Below, one piece after another: positions 1 through 5,233 of a stretch of 5,233 bases of DNA. This DNA comes from Nocardioidaceae bacterium. Lineage in GTDB: Bacteria > Actinomycetota > Actinomycetes > Propionibacteriales > Nocardioidaceae. Below the pieces are notes generated by a model, which had not been told where the DNA came from, made no database searches, and was given only the letters and a program-made list of their open reading frames with translations. The stretch's first letter is position 1, and each line of letters opens with the position of its first letter. The DNA lies in the NCBI GenBank assembly GCA_013696065.1, contig JACCZJ010000136.1, positions 1 to 5,233 of the forward strand, given 5' to 3'. Both the position numbers and the translations under genes were made by a program.

Positions 1-409
1 GTCCGATGCAGAAGCCGACATAGGCGGCGAGCAGCCAGCCCCCTGGCCCGCCGAGGAGACTGACCAGCGCGACCAGCCCCCCCATCACGGTCAGCACCAC
101 CCGCGACGCGCCGTGGCGTTTCAACACATAAACCCCGAGCACAAGGGAGGTCACGGCCATGACTCCCATGACCATAAATAAGTAGTGCGCAACCGTGCGG
201 AGCCTCTCGACGGTCAACCCGAGCGGATCCATGCGTGGATCTGCGAGGAGTTTTTCGAACTCCTCCTGCATCGCCGAGGTGTTGAGCTGAGTTTCTAAGC
301 TCACGAGCAACAACAACATCGTGGCGCTGCCGACGATCGTTTGGACTCCGGCGATCGTGACTTCCCGCGGACGGGTCCGTCGCGCTGGCTGCGGGTTGAC
401 GTTCGTCAT
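1..409 (-). CDS. Small multi-spanning membrane protein of unknown function, 3' end cut off by the window edge
   Basis: My own translation of the minus strand from the ATG at 409 stays open for 136 codons to the left edge. The N-terminus is basic (RRTRPRE, residues 10-16). Hydrophobic segments follow at about 17-38, 73-96 and 103-119, and a fourth begins near 125 after a GGPGG turn and runs off the window. The basic stretch KRHGASR (97-103) and the acidic loop 39-72 fit a cytoplasmic N-terminus by the positive-inside rule, with loop 39-72 outside. No enzymatic motif, cofactor site or signal peptidase site is visible. The opening pattern, a basic PR-E-VT motif running straight into a membrane helix, recalls uncharacterised actinobacterial membrane proteins; this is from memory. 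The ATG overlaps the clpB stop as ATGA, and no good Shine-Dalgarno precedes it, so translation is probably coupled to clpB. That placement suggests co-expression under heat shock but does not show a function. The reading frame is well supported; the function is unknown. Confidence 0.8.
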   Translation of the reverse strand, partial: MTNVNPQPARRTRPREVTIAGVQTIVGSATMLLLLVSLETQLNTSAMQEEFEKLLADPRMDPLGLTVERLRTVAHYLFMVMGVMAVTSLVLGVYVLKRHGASRVVLTVMGGLVALVSLLGGPGGWLLAAYVGFCIG

Positions 410-2988
410 CCGGCTACCACGGTCAGACCCACTCGACGCTCGTCCACATCCACTCGCACAGTGTCGCCGTCGGTGACCTCACCGGCGAGCAGTGCCCGCG
501 CCAGCGCGTCGCCGATCGCGCTTTGCACGAGGCGGCGCAGCGGCCGAGCACCGTATGCCGGATCGAATCCCTTTTCGGCAAGCCACTGCCGGGCGGCGTC
601 GGTCACGTCGAGGGTGATGCGCCTGGCGGAGAGCCGTTGACGCAGCGCCTCGACCTGTAAGCCCACGATCAGGCTCAGCTCCTCGGAAGTGAGGGGGTCG
701 AACAGCACCACCTCGTCGAGCCGGTTGAGGAACTCGGGCTTGAACGCCGCCCGCACCGCCGCCATCACGGATTCCCGTTTGACGTCGGCACTCAACATGG
801 GGTCGGCAAGGAACTGCGAGCCGAGGTTGCTGGTCAAGGTGACAATCGTGTTGCGGAAGTCGACGGTGCGGCCTTGCCCATCGGTCAACCGGCCGTCGTC
901 GAGCACCTGCAACAAGATGTCGAACACTTCTGGGTGCGCCTTCTCGACCTCGTCGAGGAGGATGACGCTGTACGGGCGACGTCTCACCGCCTCTGTCAGC
1001 TGGCCGCCCTCGTCGTAGCCGACGTAACCGGGAGGCGCCCCGACCAGGCGCGAGACGGAGTGCTTCTCGGAATACTCGCTCATGTCGATGCGCACGATTG
1101 CTCGCTCGTCGTCGAACAAGAAGTCGGCCAACGCCTTGGCGAGCTCGGTCTTGCCGACGCCGGTGGGCCCGAGGAACAGGAACGACCCGGTGGGTCGATC
1201 GGGGTCGGAGATGCCGGCGCGAGCGCGCCGTACAGCATCGGACACCACCGTCACCGCTGACTTTTGTCCGATGAGCCGGCGACCCAGCTCGCCTTCCATC
1301 CGAAGCAGCTTGCCGGACTCACCCTCGAGGAGCCGTCCTGTCGGGATGCCGGTCCAGGCCGCCACGACTGACGCGATGTCCTCGGCGGTGACCTCCTCGT
1401 GGACCATTGGATCGAGTGACTCGGTGGTTTCCATCATCGTCTTGAGCTCGGACTCCAAGGCGGGGATCTGGCCGTACAGCAGCTCAGAGGCGCGGCCGAG
1501 GTCGCCCTCGCGTTGGGCGCGCTCAGCCTGTCCGCGCAGCTCGTCGATCTGCTCCTTCAGAGCACCGATGCGGTTGAGCCCTTCTTTTTCGCTCTCCCAC
1601 CGGCTTTCCAACGCCCGCAGCTGCTCTGTCTTGTCGGCAAGCTCTGCGCGCAGCGCTTCGAGTCGAGCAACGGAGGCGGGGTCTTCTTCTCTCTCGAGCG
1701 CTAACTCCTCCATGGTGAGTCGGTCGGCGGTGCGTCGCAGTTCGTCGATCTCGACCGGACTCGAGTCGATCTCCATCCGCAGGCGCGAGGAGGACTCATC
1801 GACGAGGTCGATGGCCTTGTCTGGGAGCTGCCTCCCGGTGATGTAGCGGTCGGACAGTGCCGCTGCGGCGACGAGGGCAGAGTCGGCGATCGACACCTTG
1901 TGGTGCGCCTCGTATCGCTCCTTCAGGCCTCGCAAGATGGCGATGGTGTCCTCGACACTGGGCTCTCCGACGTACACCTGTTGGAAGCGACGCTCCAGCG
2001 CGGCGTCCTTCTCTATGTGTTTGCGGTATTCGTCGAGGGTGGTGGCACCGATCATGCGGAGCTCGCCGCGTGCCAGCATCGGCTTGAGCATGTTGCCGGC
2101 GTCCATGGCGGAGTCGCCGGTCGCACCGGCTCCGACCACAGTGTGAAGCTCGTCGATGAACGTGATCACCTGGCCGCCGGAGTCTTTGATCTCCGCGAGC
2201 ACGGCCTTGAGGCGTTCCTCGAATTCGCCCCGATACTTCGCTCCCGCCACCATCGCCCCCAGGTCGAGCGACAGCAAACGTCTCCCTCGCAGGGACTCTG
2301 GGACATCTCCGGCGACGACTCGCTGAGCCAATCCCTCGACCACGGCTGTCTTGCCGACCCCGGGGTCACCGATGAGGACCGGATTGTTCTTGGTACGCCG
2401 CGACAACACCTGCACCACGCGCCGGATCTCGCCGTCACGGCCGATCACCGGGTCGAGCAGGCCCTCACGGGCCCGGGCGGTCAGGTCCACGGCGTACTTG
2501 TCCAGCGACTGGTAGGTGCTCTCGGGGTCTTGGCTGGTGACCCGAGCCGAGCCTCGAACTGCTTCGAAGGCGCCTTGCAATGCTTTGCTGGTTGCGCCCA
2601 GGGACTCCAGCACCTCCTTGGCCGGGCTGTCCACCGCCGCCAAGGCCACCAGCAGATGTTCGGTGGAGCCGTATTCATCACCGAGCGACTGAGCCAGCTG
2701 CTGGGCTGACTGAAGTGCCAAGATGGTGCTGCGCCCGTATGACGGCGAGCCGACCGACATGCCCGCGGCCGCCGGGAGACGGCGCAGCGCCTCGGTGTTC
2801 TGCCTAACCACCGCCTCGGAGTCGACACCAGCCGCTTTGAGCAGCGCACCCGCGATGCCATCTTGTTGAGTGAGCAGCGCCGACAACAGGTGTGGTGGTT
2901 CGACCACGGGGTTGCCGGCGGAGGTGGCCAGCCCGACTGCATCGCTCAGCGCCTCTTGGCTTCGCCGGGTGAATTTGTTGACATCCAT
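406..2988 (-). CDS. clpB: ATP-dependent disaggregase ClpB (Hsp100/AAA+)
   Basis: ClpB is a cytoplasmic hexamer that threads aggregated polypeptides through its central pore and works with DnaK-DnaJ-GrpE. The 860 residues match the family length (E. coli 857). In order: an N domain with two helical repeats (about 1-145); NBD1 with Walker A GDPGVGKT (207-214), pore loop KYRGEFE (251-257, Tyr252), Walker B ending D279-E280, sensor GATT (314-317) and arginine fingers R333-R334; a coiled-coil M domain (about 405-525) rich in Glu, Leu and Arg; and NBD2 with Walker A GPTGVGKT (607-614), pore loop GYVGYDEGG (654-662), Walker B ending D679-E680, arginine finger R756 in NRLDE, and sensor 2 GARPLRR (813-819). 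All catalytic residues are present, so it should be active. The M domain separates it from ClpC and ClpA, and no ClpP-docking loop is evident. The start MDVNKFTRRS is typical and is preceded by AAGGAG at 6 nt. It follows hspR by 115 nt and its TGA overlaps the next ATG. Confidence 0.98.
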   Translation of the reverse strand: MDVNKFTRRSQEALSDAVGLATSAGNPVVEPPHLLSALLTQQDGIAGALLKAAGVDSEAVVRQNTEALRRLPAAAGMSVGSPSYGRSTILALQSAQQLAQSLGDEYGSTEHLLVALAAVDSPAKEVLESLGATSKALQGAFEAVRGSARVTSQDPESTYQSLDKYAVDLTARAREGLLDPVIGRDGEIRRVVQVLSRRTKNNPVLIGDPGVGKTAVVEGLAQRVVAGDVPESLRGRRLLSLDLGAMVAGAKYRGEFEERLKAVLAEIKDSGGQVITFIDELHTVVGAGATGDSAMDAGNMLKPMLARGELRMIGATTLDEYRKHIEKDAALERRFQQVYVGEPSVEDTIAILRGLKERYEAHHKVSIADSALVAAAALSDRYITGRQLPDKAIDLVDESSSRLRMEIDSSPVEIDELRRTADRLTMEELALEREEDPASVARLEALRAELADKTEQLRALESRWESEKEGLNRIGALKEQIDELRGQAERAQREGDLGRASELLYGQIPALESELKTMMETTESLDPMVHEEVTAEDIASVVAAWTGIPTGRLLEGESGKLLRMEGELGRRLIGQKSAVTVVSDAVRRARAGISDPDRPTGSFLFLGPTGVGKTELAKALADFLFDDERAIVRIDMSEYSEKHSVSRLVGAPPGYVGYDEGGQLTEAVRRRPYSVILLDEVEKAHPEVFDILLQVLDDGRLTDGQGRTVDFRNTIVTLTSNLGSQFLADPMLSADVKRESVMAAVRAAFKPEFLNRLDEVVLFDPLTSEELSLIVGLQVEALRQRLSARRITLDVTDAARQWLAEKGFDPAYGARPLRRLVQSAIGDALARALLAGEVTDGDTVRVDVDERRVGLTVVAG

Positions 2989-2994
2989 TTACGT

Positions 2995-3000
2995 CTCCTT
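2995..3000 (-). promoter_or_regulatory. Ribosome binding site of clpB
   Basis: The minus strand reads AAGGAG here, inside a longer purine run GGAAGGAGA, with 6 nt to the ATG at 2988. This strong site fixes the clpB start and shows that clpB can begin translation independently of hspR, which ends more than 100 nt upstream. Confidence 0.85.
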
Positions 3001-3016
3001 CCTGCCATCGTGTGGG

Positions 3017-3033
3017 GCCCGCCCCGGGCGGGC
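3017..3033 (-). other. GC-rich stem-loop in the hspR-clpB spacer
   Basis: The two arms GCCCGCC (3017-3023) and GGCGGGC (3027-3033) are perfect inverted repeats around a 3-nt loop, giving a 7-bp all-GC stem in the transcript. On the minus strand the bases after the stem are CCCACACGATGG with no U run, so it does not look like a normal intrinsic terminator. It ends only about 14 nt before the clpB purine-rich ribosome binding region. It may be an mRNA stability or processing element, a weak attenuator, or chance in GC-rich DNA. Confidence 0.5.
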
Positions 3034-3103
3034 TACCAAGAGTGGAGGCTCGCGCGTTCAGCCATCAACGGCGTAGCGACGAGCGCCGCGTCCGGCGACA
3101 GGC

Positions 3104-3508
3104 TCACGCCTTCGGCGGTGCGCCGGATCGATAGGTCGTCATTGCTGTGGTGGCACGCAGCACCGGCAGGTTGGGCAACGCCGGATGATTCGCCAAAGTC
3201 AACTCTGCCTCGAGCTCGGCCACTCGGCCGCGCAGTGCCACCACCTGATTTTCGAGTTCGACGATCCGGCGTACACCCTCGATGCCGATGCCGGCAGAGG
3301 TCAGCTCGGAGACCGAGCGGAGGTGCTCGACGTCGCGCAGCGAGTAGCGGCGGCCACCCCCGGGTGTGCGACCTGGACTCACCAGGCCCATCCGGTCGTA
3401 GCCGCGCAGAGTCTGTGGATGCATACCGGACAGCTCCGCCGCGACGCTGATGACGAACACCGGTGCGTCCGGGTCAGTCAGGTCGAAACCGATACGCGCC
3501 TTTGCCAT
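3104..3508 (-). CDS. hspR: Heat-shock repressor HspR (MerR family)
   Basis: HspR is a DNA-binding repressor of dnaK and clpB loci in actinobacteria; it binds HAIR operators and uses DnaK as co-repressor, so free DnaK reports folding stress. The 134 residues fit the family (about 125-150). The winged helix-turn-helix is clear: VISVAAELSGMHPQTLR (19-35) forms the helix-turn-helix and YDRMGLVSPGR (37-47) with the Gly-rich wing PGGGRRYS (49-56) follows, then helices at about 57-85. A leucine-patterned coiled coil (about 82-106) should mediate dimerisation, as in other MerR proteins. There is no metal-binding Cys set and no large C-terminal ligand domain, which fits HspR rather than a metal or drug sensor. 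The C-terminus ends TAMTTYRSGAPPKA. The ATG lies one nucleotide after the dnaJ TGA, with GGGGAAGG inside the end of dnaJ, so it is very likely translated with dnaJ. It probably controls its own operon from the dnaK promoter outside the window. Confidence 0.95.
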   Translation of the reverse strand: MAKARIGFDLTDPDAPVFVISVAAELSGMHPQTLRGYDRMGLVSPGRTPGGGRRYSLRDVEHLRSVSELTSAGIGIEGVRRIVELENQVVALRGRVAELEAELTLANHPALPNLPVLRATTAMTTYRSGAPPKA

Positions 3509-3509
3509 G

Positions 3510-4646
3510 TCACTGCCTTCCCCTGCTCAAAAGCTCGGCCCGCGGGTCGTGGTGTGCCGACGCTGCCCGGAGCGCCTCCACTGCGGCGCGAGCCGCATCG
3601 TCAAGCTGGGTCGGGGTTTGAACCTCGACGGTGACCAACAGATCTCCCTTCGTGCCGTCGCGTCGAGGAGCTCCCTTTCCCTTCACTCGGAACGTCCGAC
3701 CGTTGGGGGTTCCCGCCGGCAGCTTGAGTGTGACGACCTGGCCGGTGACGGTGGGAACCCCGATCTCGGCGCCCAAGGCCGCCTCATCGAAACGAACCGG
3801 GACCGTGACCGTGAGGTTGTCACCGCTGCGACCGAAAGTGGGGTGCGGGGCCACGCGGACACTGATGTAGAGGTCACCCGACGGACCACCACGTTCACCG
3901 GGAGCGCCCTTGCCCCGCAGGCGGATCCGCTGTCCATCTCGAACTCCGGCGGGGATCCTCGCCTGGATGGTGCGCGTGGAAACGCCGCGGCCTGAGCCGT
4001 GGCACACCTGACAAGGGTCATCTACGACGAGACCACGGCCGAGACATTGCCGGCACGGCTCGGTCATGGCGAAAACCCCACCCTGGCTTGACGTTTGCAT
4101 GCCGGAGCCTTCACAGGTGGCGCAGACTCGCGCGACTGTGCCTGCCCTCGCCCCGGTCCCGGAACAGGCAGCGCAGGCTGCGTCGCTGCTGAGCTGCAAC
4201 GACACGGTCAGACCCTCGAGCGCTTGTTCGAATGTCAGCGAGGCCTCCGACTCCACGTCTTGCCCGCGTCGGGGTTGAACAGTGCGGGTGCCGCGGCCAG
4301 CGTTGAACAGACCACCGAAGACGTCATTGAGACCGCCTCCGCCACCCGCCCCGAACAGGTCGCTGAAGTCGCGCCCCTGGCCGGGTCGAGGTGCCCGGAA
4401 GCCACCCGATCCGAACAGGCTGCGTTGTTCGTCGTACTCTTTGCGCTTCTCAGGGGACGACAGCACCGAGTAGGCCTCGGATATCGACTTGAAACGTTCC
4501 TCGGCGGCGGTGTTGCCCGGCTTGGAATCGGGGTGGTTGTCTCGCGCGAGTTTGCGGTAGGCCTTCTTGATGTCGTCAGCGGAGGCGTTCTTGGACACGC
4601 CAAGCACCTGATAGAAGTCCTTCGTCGCCCAGTCAGCTGGACTCAT
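3510..4646 (-). CDS. dnaJ: Chaperone DnaJ (Hsp40), DnaJ1 type
   Basis: DnaJ is the cytoplasmic co-chaperone that binds unfolded protein, delivers it to DnaK and stimulates DnaK ATP hydrolysis. The 378 residues are complete. The J domain (about 9-75) carries the essential HPD at 38-40. A Gly/Phe-rich linker follows (about 76-120, including a run of five or more Gly at 101-105). The zinc region has four canonical CxxCxGxG motifs at Cys158/161, 175/178, 198/201 and 212/215, enough for two zinc centres. C-terminal domains I and II run from about 220 to 345, with the conserved IPAGVRDGQRIRL stretch at 231-243. The start DFYQVLGVSKNAS after a short leader, and the neighbouring grpE and hspR, resemble the operon-encoded DnaJ1 of Mycobacterium and Streptomyces rather than the separate DnaJ2. 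The ATG is supported by a near-perfect Shine-Dalgarno. It follows grpE by 45 nt and runs almost directly into hspR. Confidence 0.97.
   Translation of the reverse strand: MSPADWATKDFYQVLGVSKNASADDIKKAYRKLARDNHPDSKPGNTAAEERFKSISEAYSVLSSPEKRKEYDEQRSLFGSGGFRAPRPGQGRDFSDLFGAGGGGGLNDVFGGLFNAGRGTRTVQPRRGQDVESEASLTFEQALEGLTVSLQLSSDAACAACSGTGARAGTVARVCATCEGSGMQTSSQGGVFAMTEPCRQCLGRGLVVDDPCQVCHGSGRGVSTRTIQARIPAGVRDGQRIRLRGKGAPGERGGPSGDLYISVRVAPHPTFGRSGDNLTVTVPVRFDEAALGAEIGVPTVTGQVVTLKLPAGTPNGRTFRVKGKGAPRRDGTKGDLLVTVEVQTPTQLDDAARAAVEALRAASAHHDPRAELLSRGRQ
3516..3523 (-). promoter_or_regulatory. Ribosome binding site of hspR, inside the end of dnaJ
   Basis: The minus strand reads GGGGAAGG, 7 nt before the hspR ATG at 3508 and within the last codons of dnaJ. 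Stop TGA and start ATG are separated by one base (TGACATG), so ribosomes ending dnaJ can re-initiate on hspR. This ties repressor output to DnaJ output. Confidence 0.7.
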
Positions 4647-4651
4647 CGACC

Positions 4652-4660
4652 CACCTCCTT
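4652..4660 (-). promoter_or_regulatory. Strong ribosome binding site of dnaJ
   Basis: The minus strand reads AAGGAGGTG, a full match to the anti-Shine-Dalgarno end of 16S rRNA, with 7 nt between AAGGAGG and the ATG at 4646. It settles the dnaJ start and predicts high translation independent of grpE. Confidence 0.88.
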
Positions 4661-4691
4661 TTCGCCCCTCGCACGCAGTTAATCGTTATTT
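4661..4691 (-). other. AT-rich grpE-dnaJ spacer
   Basis: Between the grpE stop and the dnaJ ribosome binding site, the transcript begins AAAATAACGATTAACTG, markedly AU-rich against GC-rich flanking genes, before returning to GC. It contains an extra stop in frame with grpE. No convincing promoter pair, hairpin or HAIR element is visible. An AU-rich single-stranded patch between cistrons is a plausible RNase E-type cleavage site, but that is inference. Confidence 0.4.
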
Positions 4692-5233
4692 TTATGACGT
4701 TTGAGCGCCGTGCCCTGCCGCACCGCTCGACTCAGAGACCGACTCGCCATCCGTCGGGCTGGTGCCCGCTTCAGCCCCACCCGCCTCAGCGCCACCCGCC
4801 TCAGCGCCACGCACCTCAGTGCCAGCCGTCTCAGTGCCAGCCGTCTCAGTGCCACCCGTCTCAGCGCCACCCGCCTCGGTCGGCGCAGCGCCAACCGCCT
4901 CACCCGGCACAGCACCAGGCTCGGTGGCGCTCGCCTCGGTGGGCTCGGCCACCGCGACACGGGCCGGCCGGATGACTCGCTCGCCAAACTGATAGCCGAC
5001 CTGGAGGATCACCCGGCATACCGGCGCCGACACGTCGTCTGCATAGCTGTGCATCAAGGCCTCGTGGCGGTGGGGATCGAACGCGTCACCCACCTCCCCG
5101 AAGGGCGCCAAGCCCAGACTCATGACAGTGCGTTCGAGGGACTCGGCTATTGCCTTGAACCCACCGGTCAGCTCGCCGTGTTCGCGGGCTCGACCGAGGT
5201 CGTCGAGCACGGGCAACAGCGCGGTCAGGACAG
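4692..5233 (-). CDS. grpE: Nucleotide exchange factor GrpE, 5' end outside the window, with long repetitive acidic tail
   Basis: GrpE is the dimeric cytoplasmic factor that releases ADP from DnaK. The frame is open to the right edge, and 179 complete codons are visible, so the N-terminal coiled coil is missing. The conserved core is clear: LLPVLDDLGRA near the start of the visible part, then a helical segment, then the FGEVGDAFDPHRHEALMH motif and the beta-wing stretch GYQFGERVIRPARVAVAEP, which ends near visible residue 96. An apparent start at the TTG of 5216 is not real, since family residues continue upstream. The remaining 83 residues are not part of the usual domain: they are rich in Gly, Ala, Thr and Glu (14 Glu, 1 Asp, no Lys, 1 Arg) and include Glu at exact five-residue spacing from tandem 15-bp repeats. 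The tail is probably disordered. The gene ends in TAA with a second in-frame TAA two codons later. dnaK should lie upstream, outside the window. Confidence 0.95.
   Translation of the reverse strand, partial: VLTALLPVLDDLGRAREHGELTGGFKAIAESLERTVMSLGLAPFGEVGDAFDPHRHEALMHSYADDVSAPVCRVILQVGYQFGERVIRPARVAVAEPTEASATEPGAVPGEAVGAAPTEAGGAETGGTETAGTETAGTEVRGAEAGGAEAGGAEAGTSPTDGESVSESSGAAGHGAQTS
4771..4875 (-). repeat. Seven tandem 15-bp repeats within the 3' part of grpE
   Basis: On the plus strand seven back-to-back units of the form TCAGNGCCANCCGNC start at 4771, 4786, 4801, 4816, 4831, 4846 and 4861; units 4 and 5 are identical and the others differ at only a few positions. The unit is five codons, so copy-number changes keep the frame. 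In GrpE it encodes a GAEAG/GTETA-like pentapeptide ladder. Degenerate sequence continues on both sides. Confidence 0.93.

Noticed and set aside
179..298. Two TTA leucine codons (residues 38 and 77) in the membrane protein as a sign of bldA-type control
   Set aside because: clpB itself contains TTA at residues 429 and 777, so TTA is not restricted to this gene and the organism need not use such control.
1441..1459. HAIR-like sequence CTTGAGCTCGGACTCCAAG
   Set aside because: Arms differ from CTTGAGT and ACTCAAG, the spacing is wrong, and it lies inside clpB encoding the conserved ALESELK segment of the M domain.
1082..1846. Long open frame on the plus strand (254 codons) opposite clpB
   Set aside because: It is Ser/Arg-rich low-complexity sequence of the kind produced opposite a GC-rich gene, lies fully antisense to the clpB M domain and NBD2, and shows no recognisable domain.
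2539..2541. Possible internal start giving a short ClpB without the N domain, as at Val149 of E. coli
   Set aside because: The corresponding Val150 codon is GTC, the nearby Val144 is GTT, and I see no good ribosome binding site before either.
1900..2709. Plus-strand open frame of 269 codons opposite clpB N domain and NBD1
   Set aside because: It mirrors conserved ClpB codons, including the Walker A region, and has no family features of its own; it is a shadow frame.
3017..3033. GC stem-loop as an intrinsic terminator ending the operon before clpB
   Set aside because: There is no U run after the stem on the transcribed strand and it sits just ahead of the clpB ribosome binding site, so termination is unlikely to be complete.
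3401..3403. Gly36 in the HspR recognition helix (LRGYDR instead of LRQYDR)
   Set aside because: This position varies in the family, for example Thr in M. tuberculosis by recall, so it is not evidence of a changed operator.
3723..3729. Single CTTGAGT half-site matching one HAIR arm
   Set aside because: There is no matching ACTCAAG arm 7 nt away and it is inside the dnaJ coding sequence.
3450..3995. Plus-strand open frame antisense to the hspR start and dnaJ 3' half
   Set aside because: It spans two well-supported genes on the other strand and reads as compositional shadow with no domain.
5214..5216. TTG at 5216 as the start of GrpE
   Set aside because: Conserved GrpE residues (VLTAL before LPVLDDLGRA) continue in frame to the window edge, so the gene is truncated by the window, not started here.

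Overview
The window is part of the HspR-regulated heat-shock chaperone locus of a GC-rich actinobacterium, with every gene on the minus strand. Read in the direction of transcription, from high to low coordinates, it holds grpE (5' end cut off by the window edge), dnaJ of the DnaJ1 type, hspR, clpB, and the start of a small multi-spanning membrane protein gene cut off at the left edge. The order grpE-dnaJ-hspR-clpB, an HspR-type MerR repressor inside the operon, and the strong GC bias of third codon positions all point to Actinomycetota. The look of the downstream membrane protein and the overall gene style suggest a Nocardioidaceae/Propionibacteriales-like organism, but that placement is from memory and is weak.

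Layout by region: 5233-4692 is GrpE, the nucleotide exchange factor, with its conserved C-terminal core followed by an unusually long, acidic, repetitive tail. A 45-nt AT-rich spacer follows. 4646-3510 is DnaJ, complete, with J domain, G/F linker, four zinc-binding CxxCxGxG motifs and two C-terminal substrate-binding domains. 3508-3104 is HspR, starting one nucleotide after the dnaJ stop. 3103-2989 is a 115-nt spacer with a GC-rich stem-loop and the clpB ribosome binding site. 2988-406 is ClpB, full length, with both ATPase modules intact. 409-1 is the membrane protein, whose ATG overlaps the clpB stop as ATGA. No stretch over 300 bases lacks a gene, and I see no RNA gene, mobile element or CRISPR array.

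How the parts work together: DnaJ delivers unfolded clients to DnaK (expected just beyond the right edge) and stimulates its ATPase. GrpE resets DnaK by nucleotide exchange. ClpB threads aggregated protein through its hexameric pore and hands it to the DnaK system. HspR, known in Streptomyces and Mycobacterium to repress dnaK and clpB loci at HAIR operators with DnaK as co-repressor, closes the feedback loop. No HAIR operator is visible in the window, so control most likely acts at the dnaK promoter outside it.

The locus is largely ordinary. The parts worth a second look are the membrane protein translationally coupled to clpB, the 15-bp repeat tail of GrpE, and the hairpin in the hspR-clpB spacer. 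I did not find evidence for an undescribed system.
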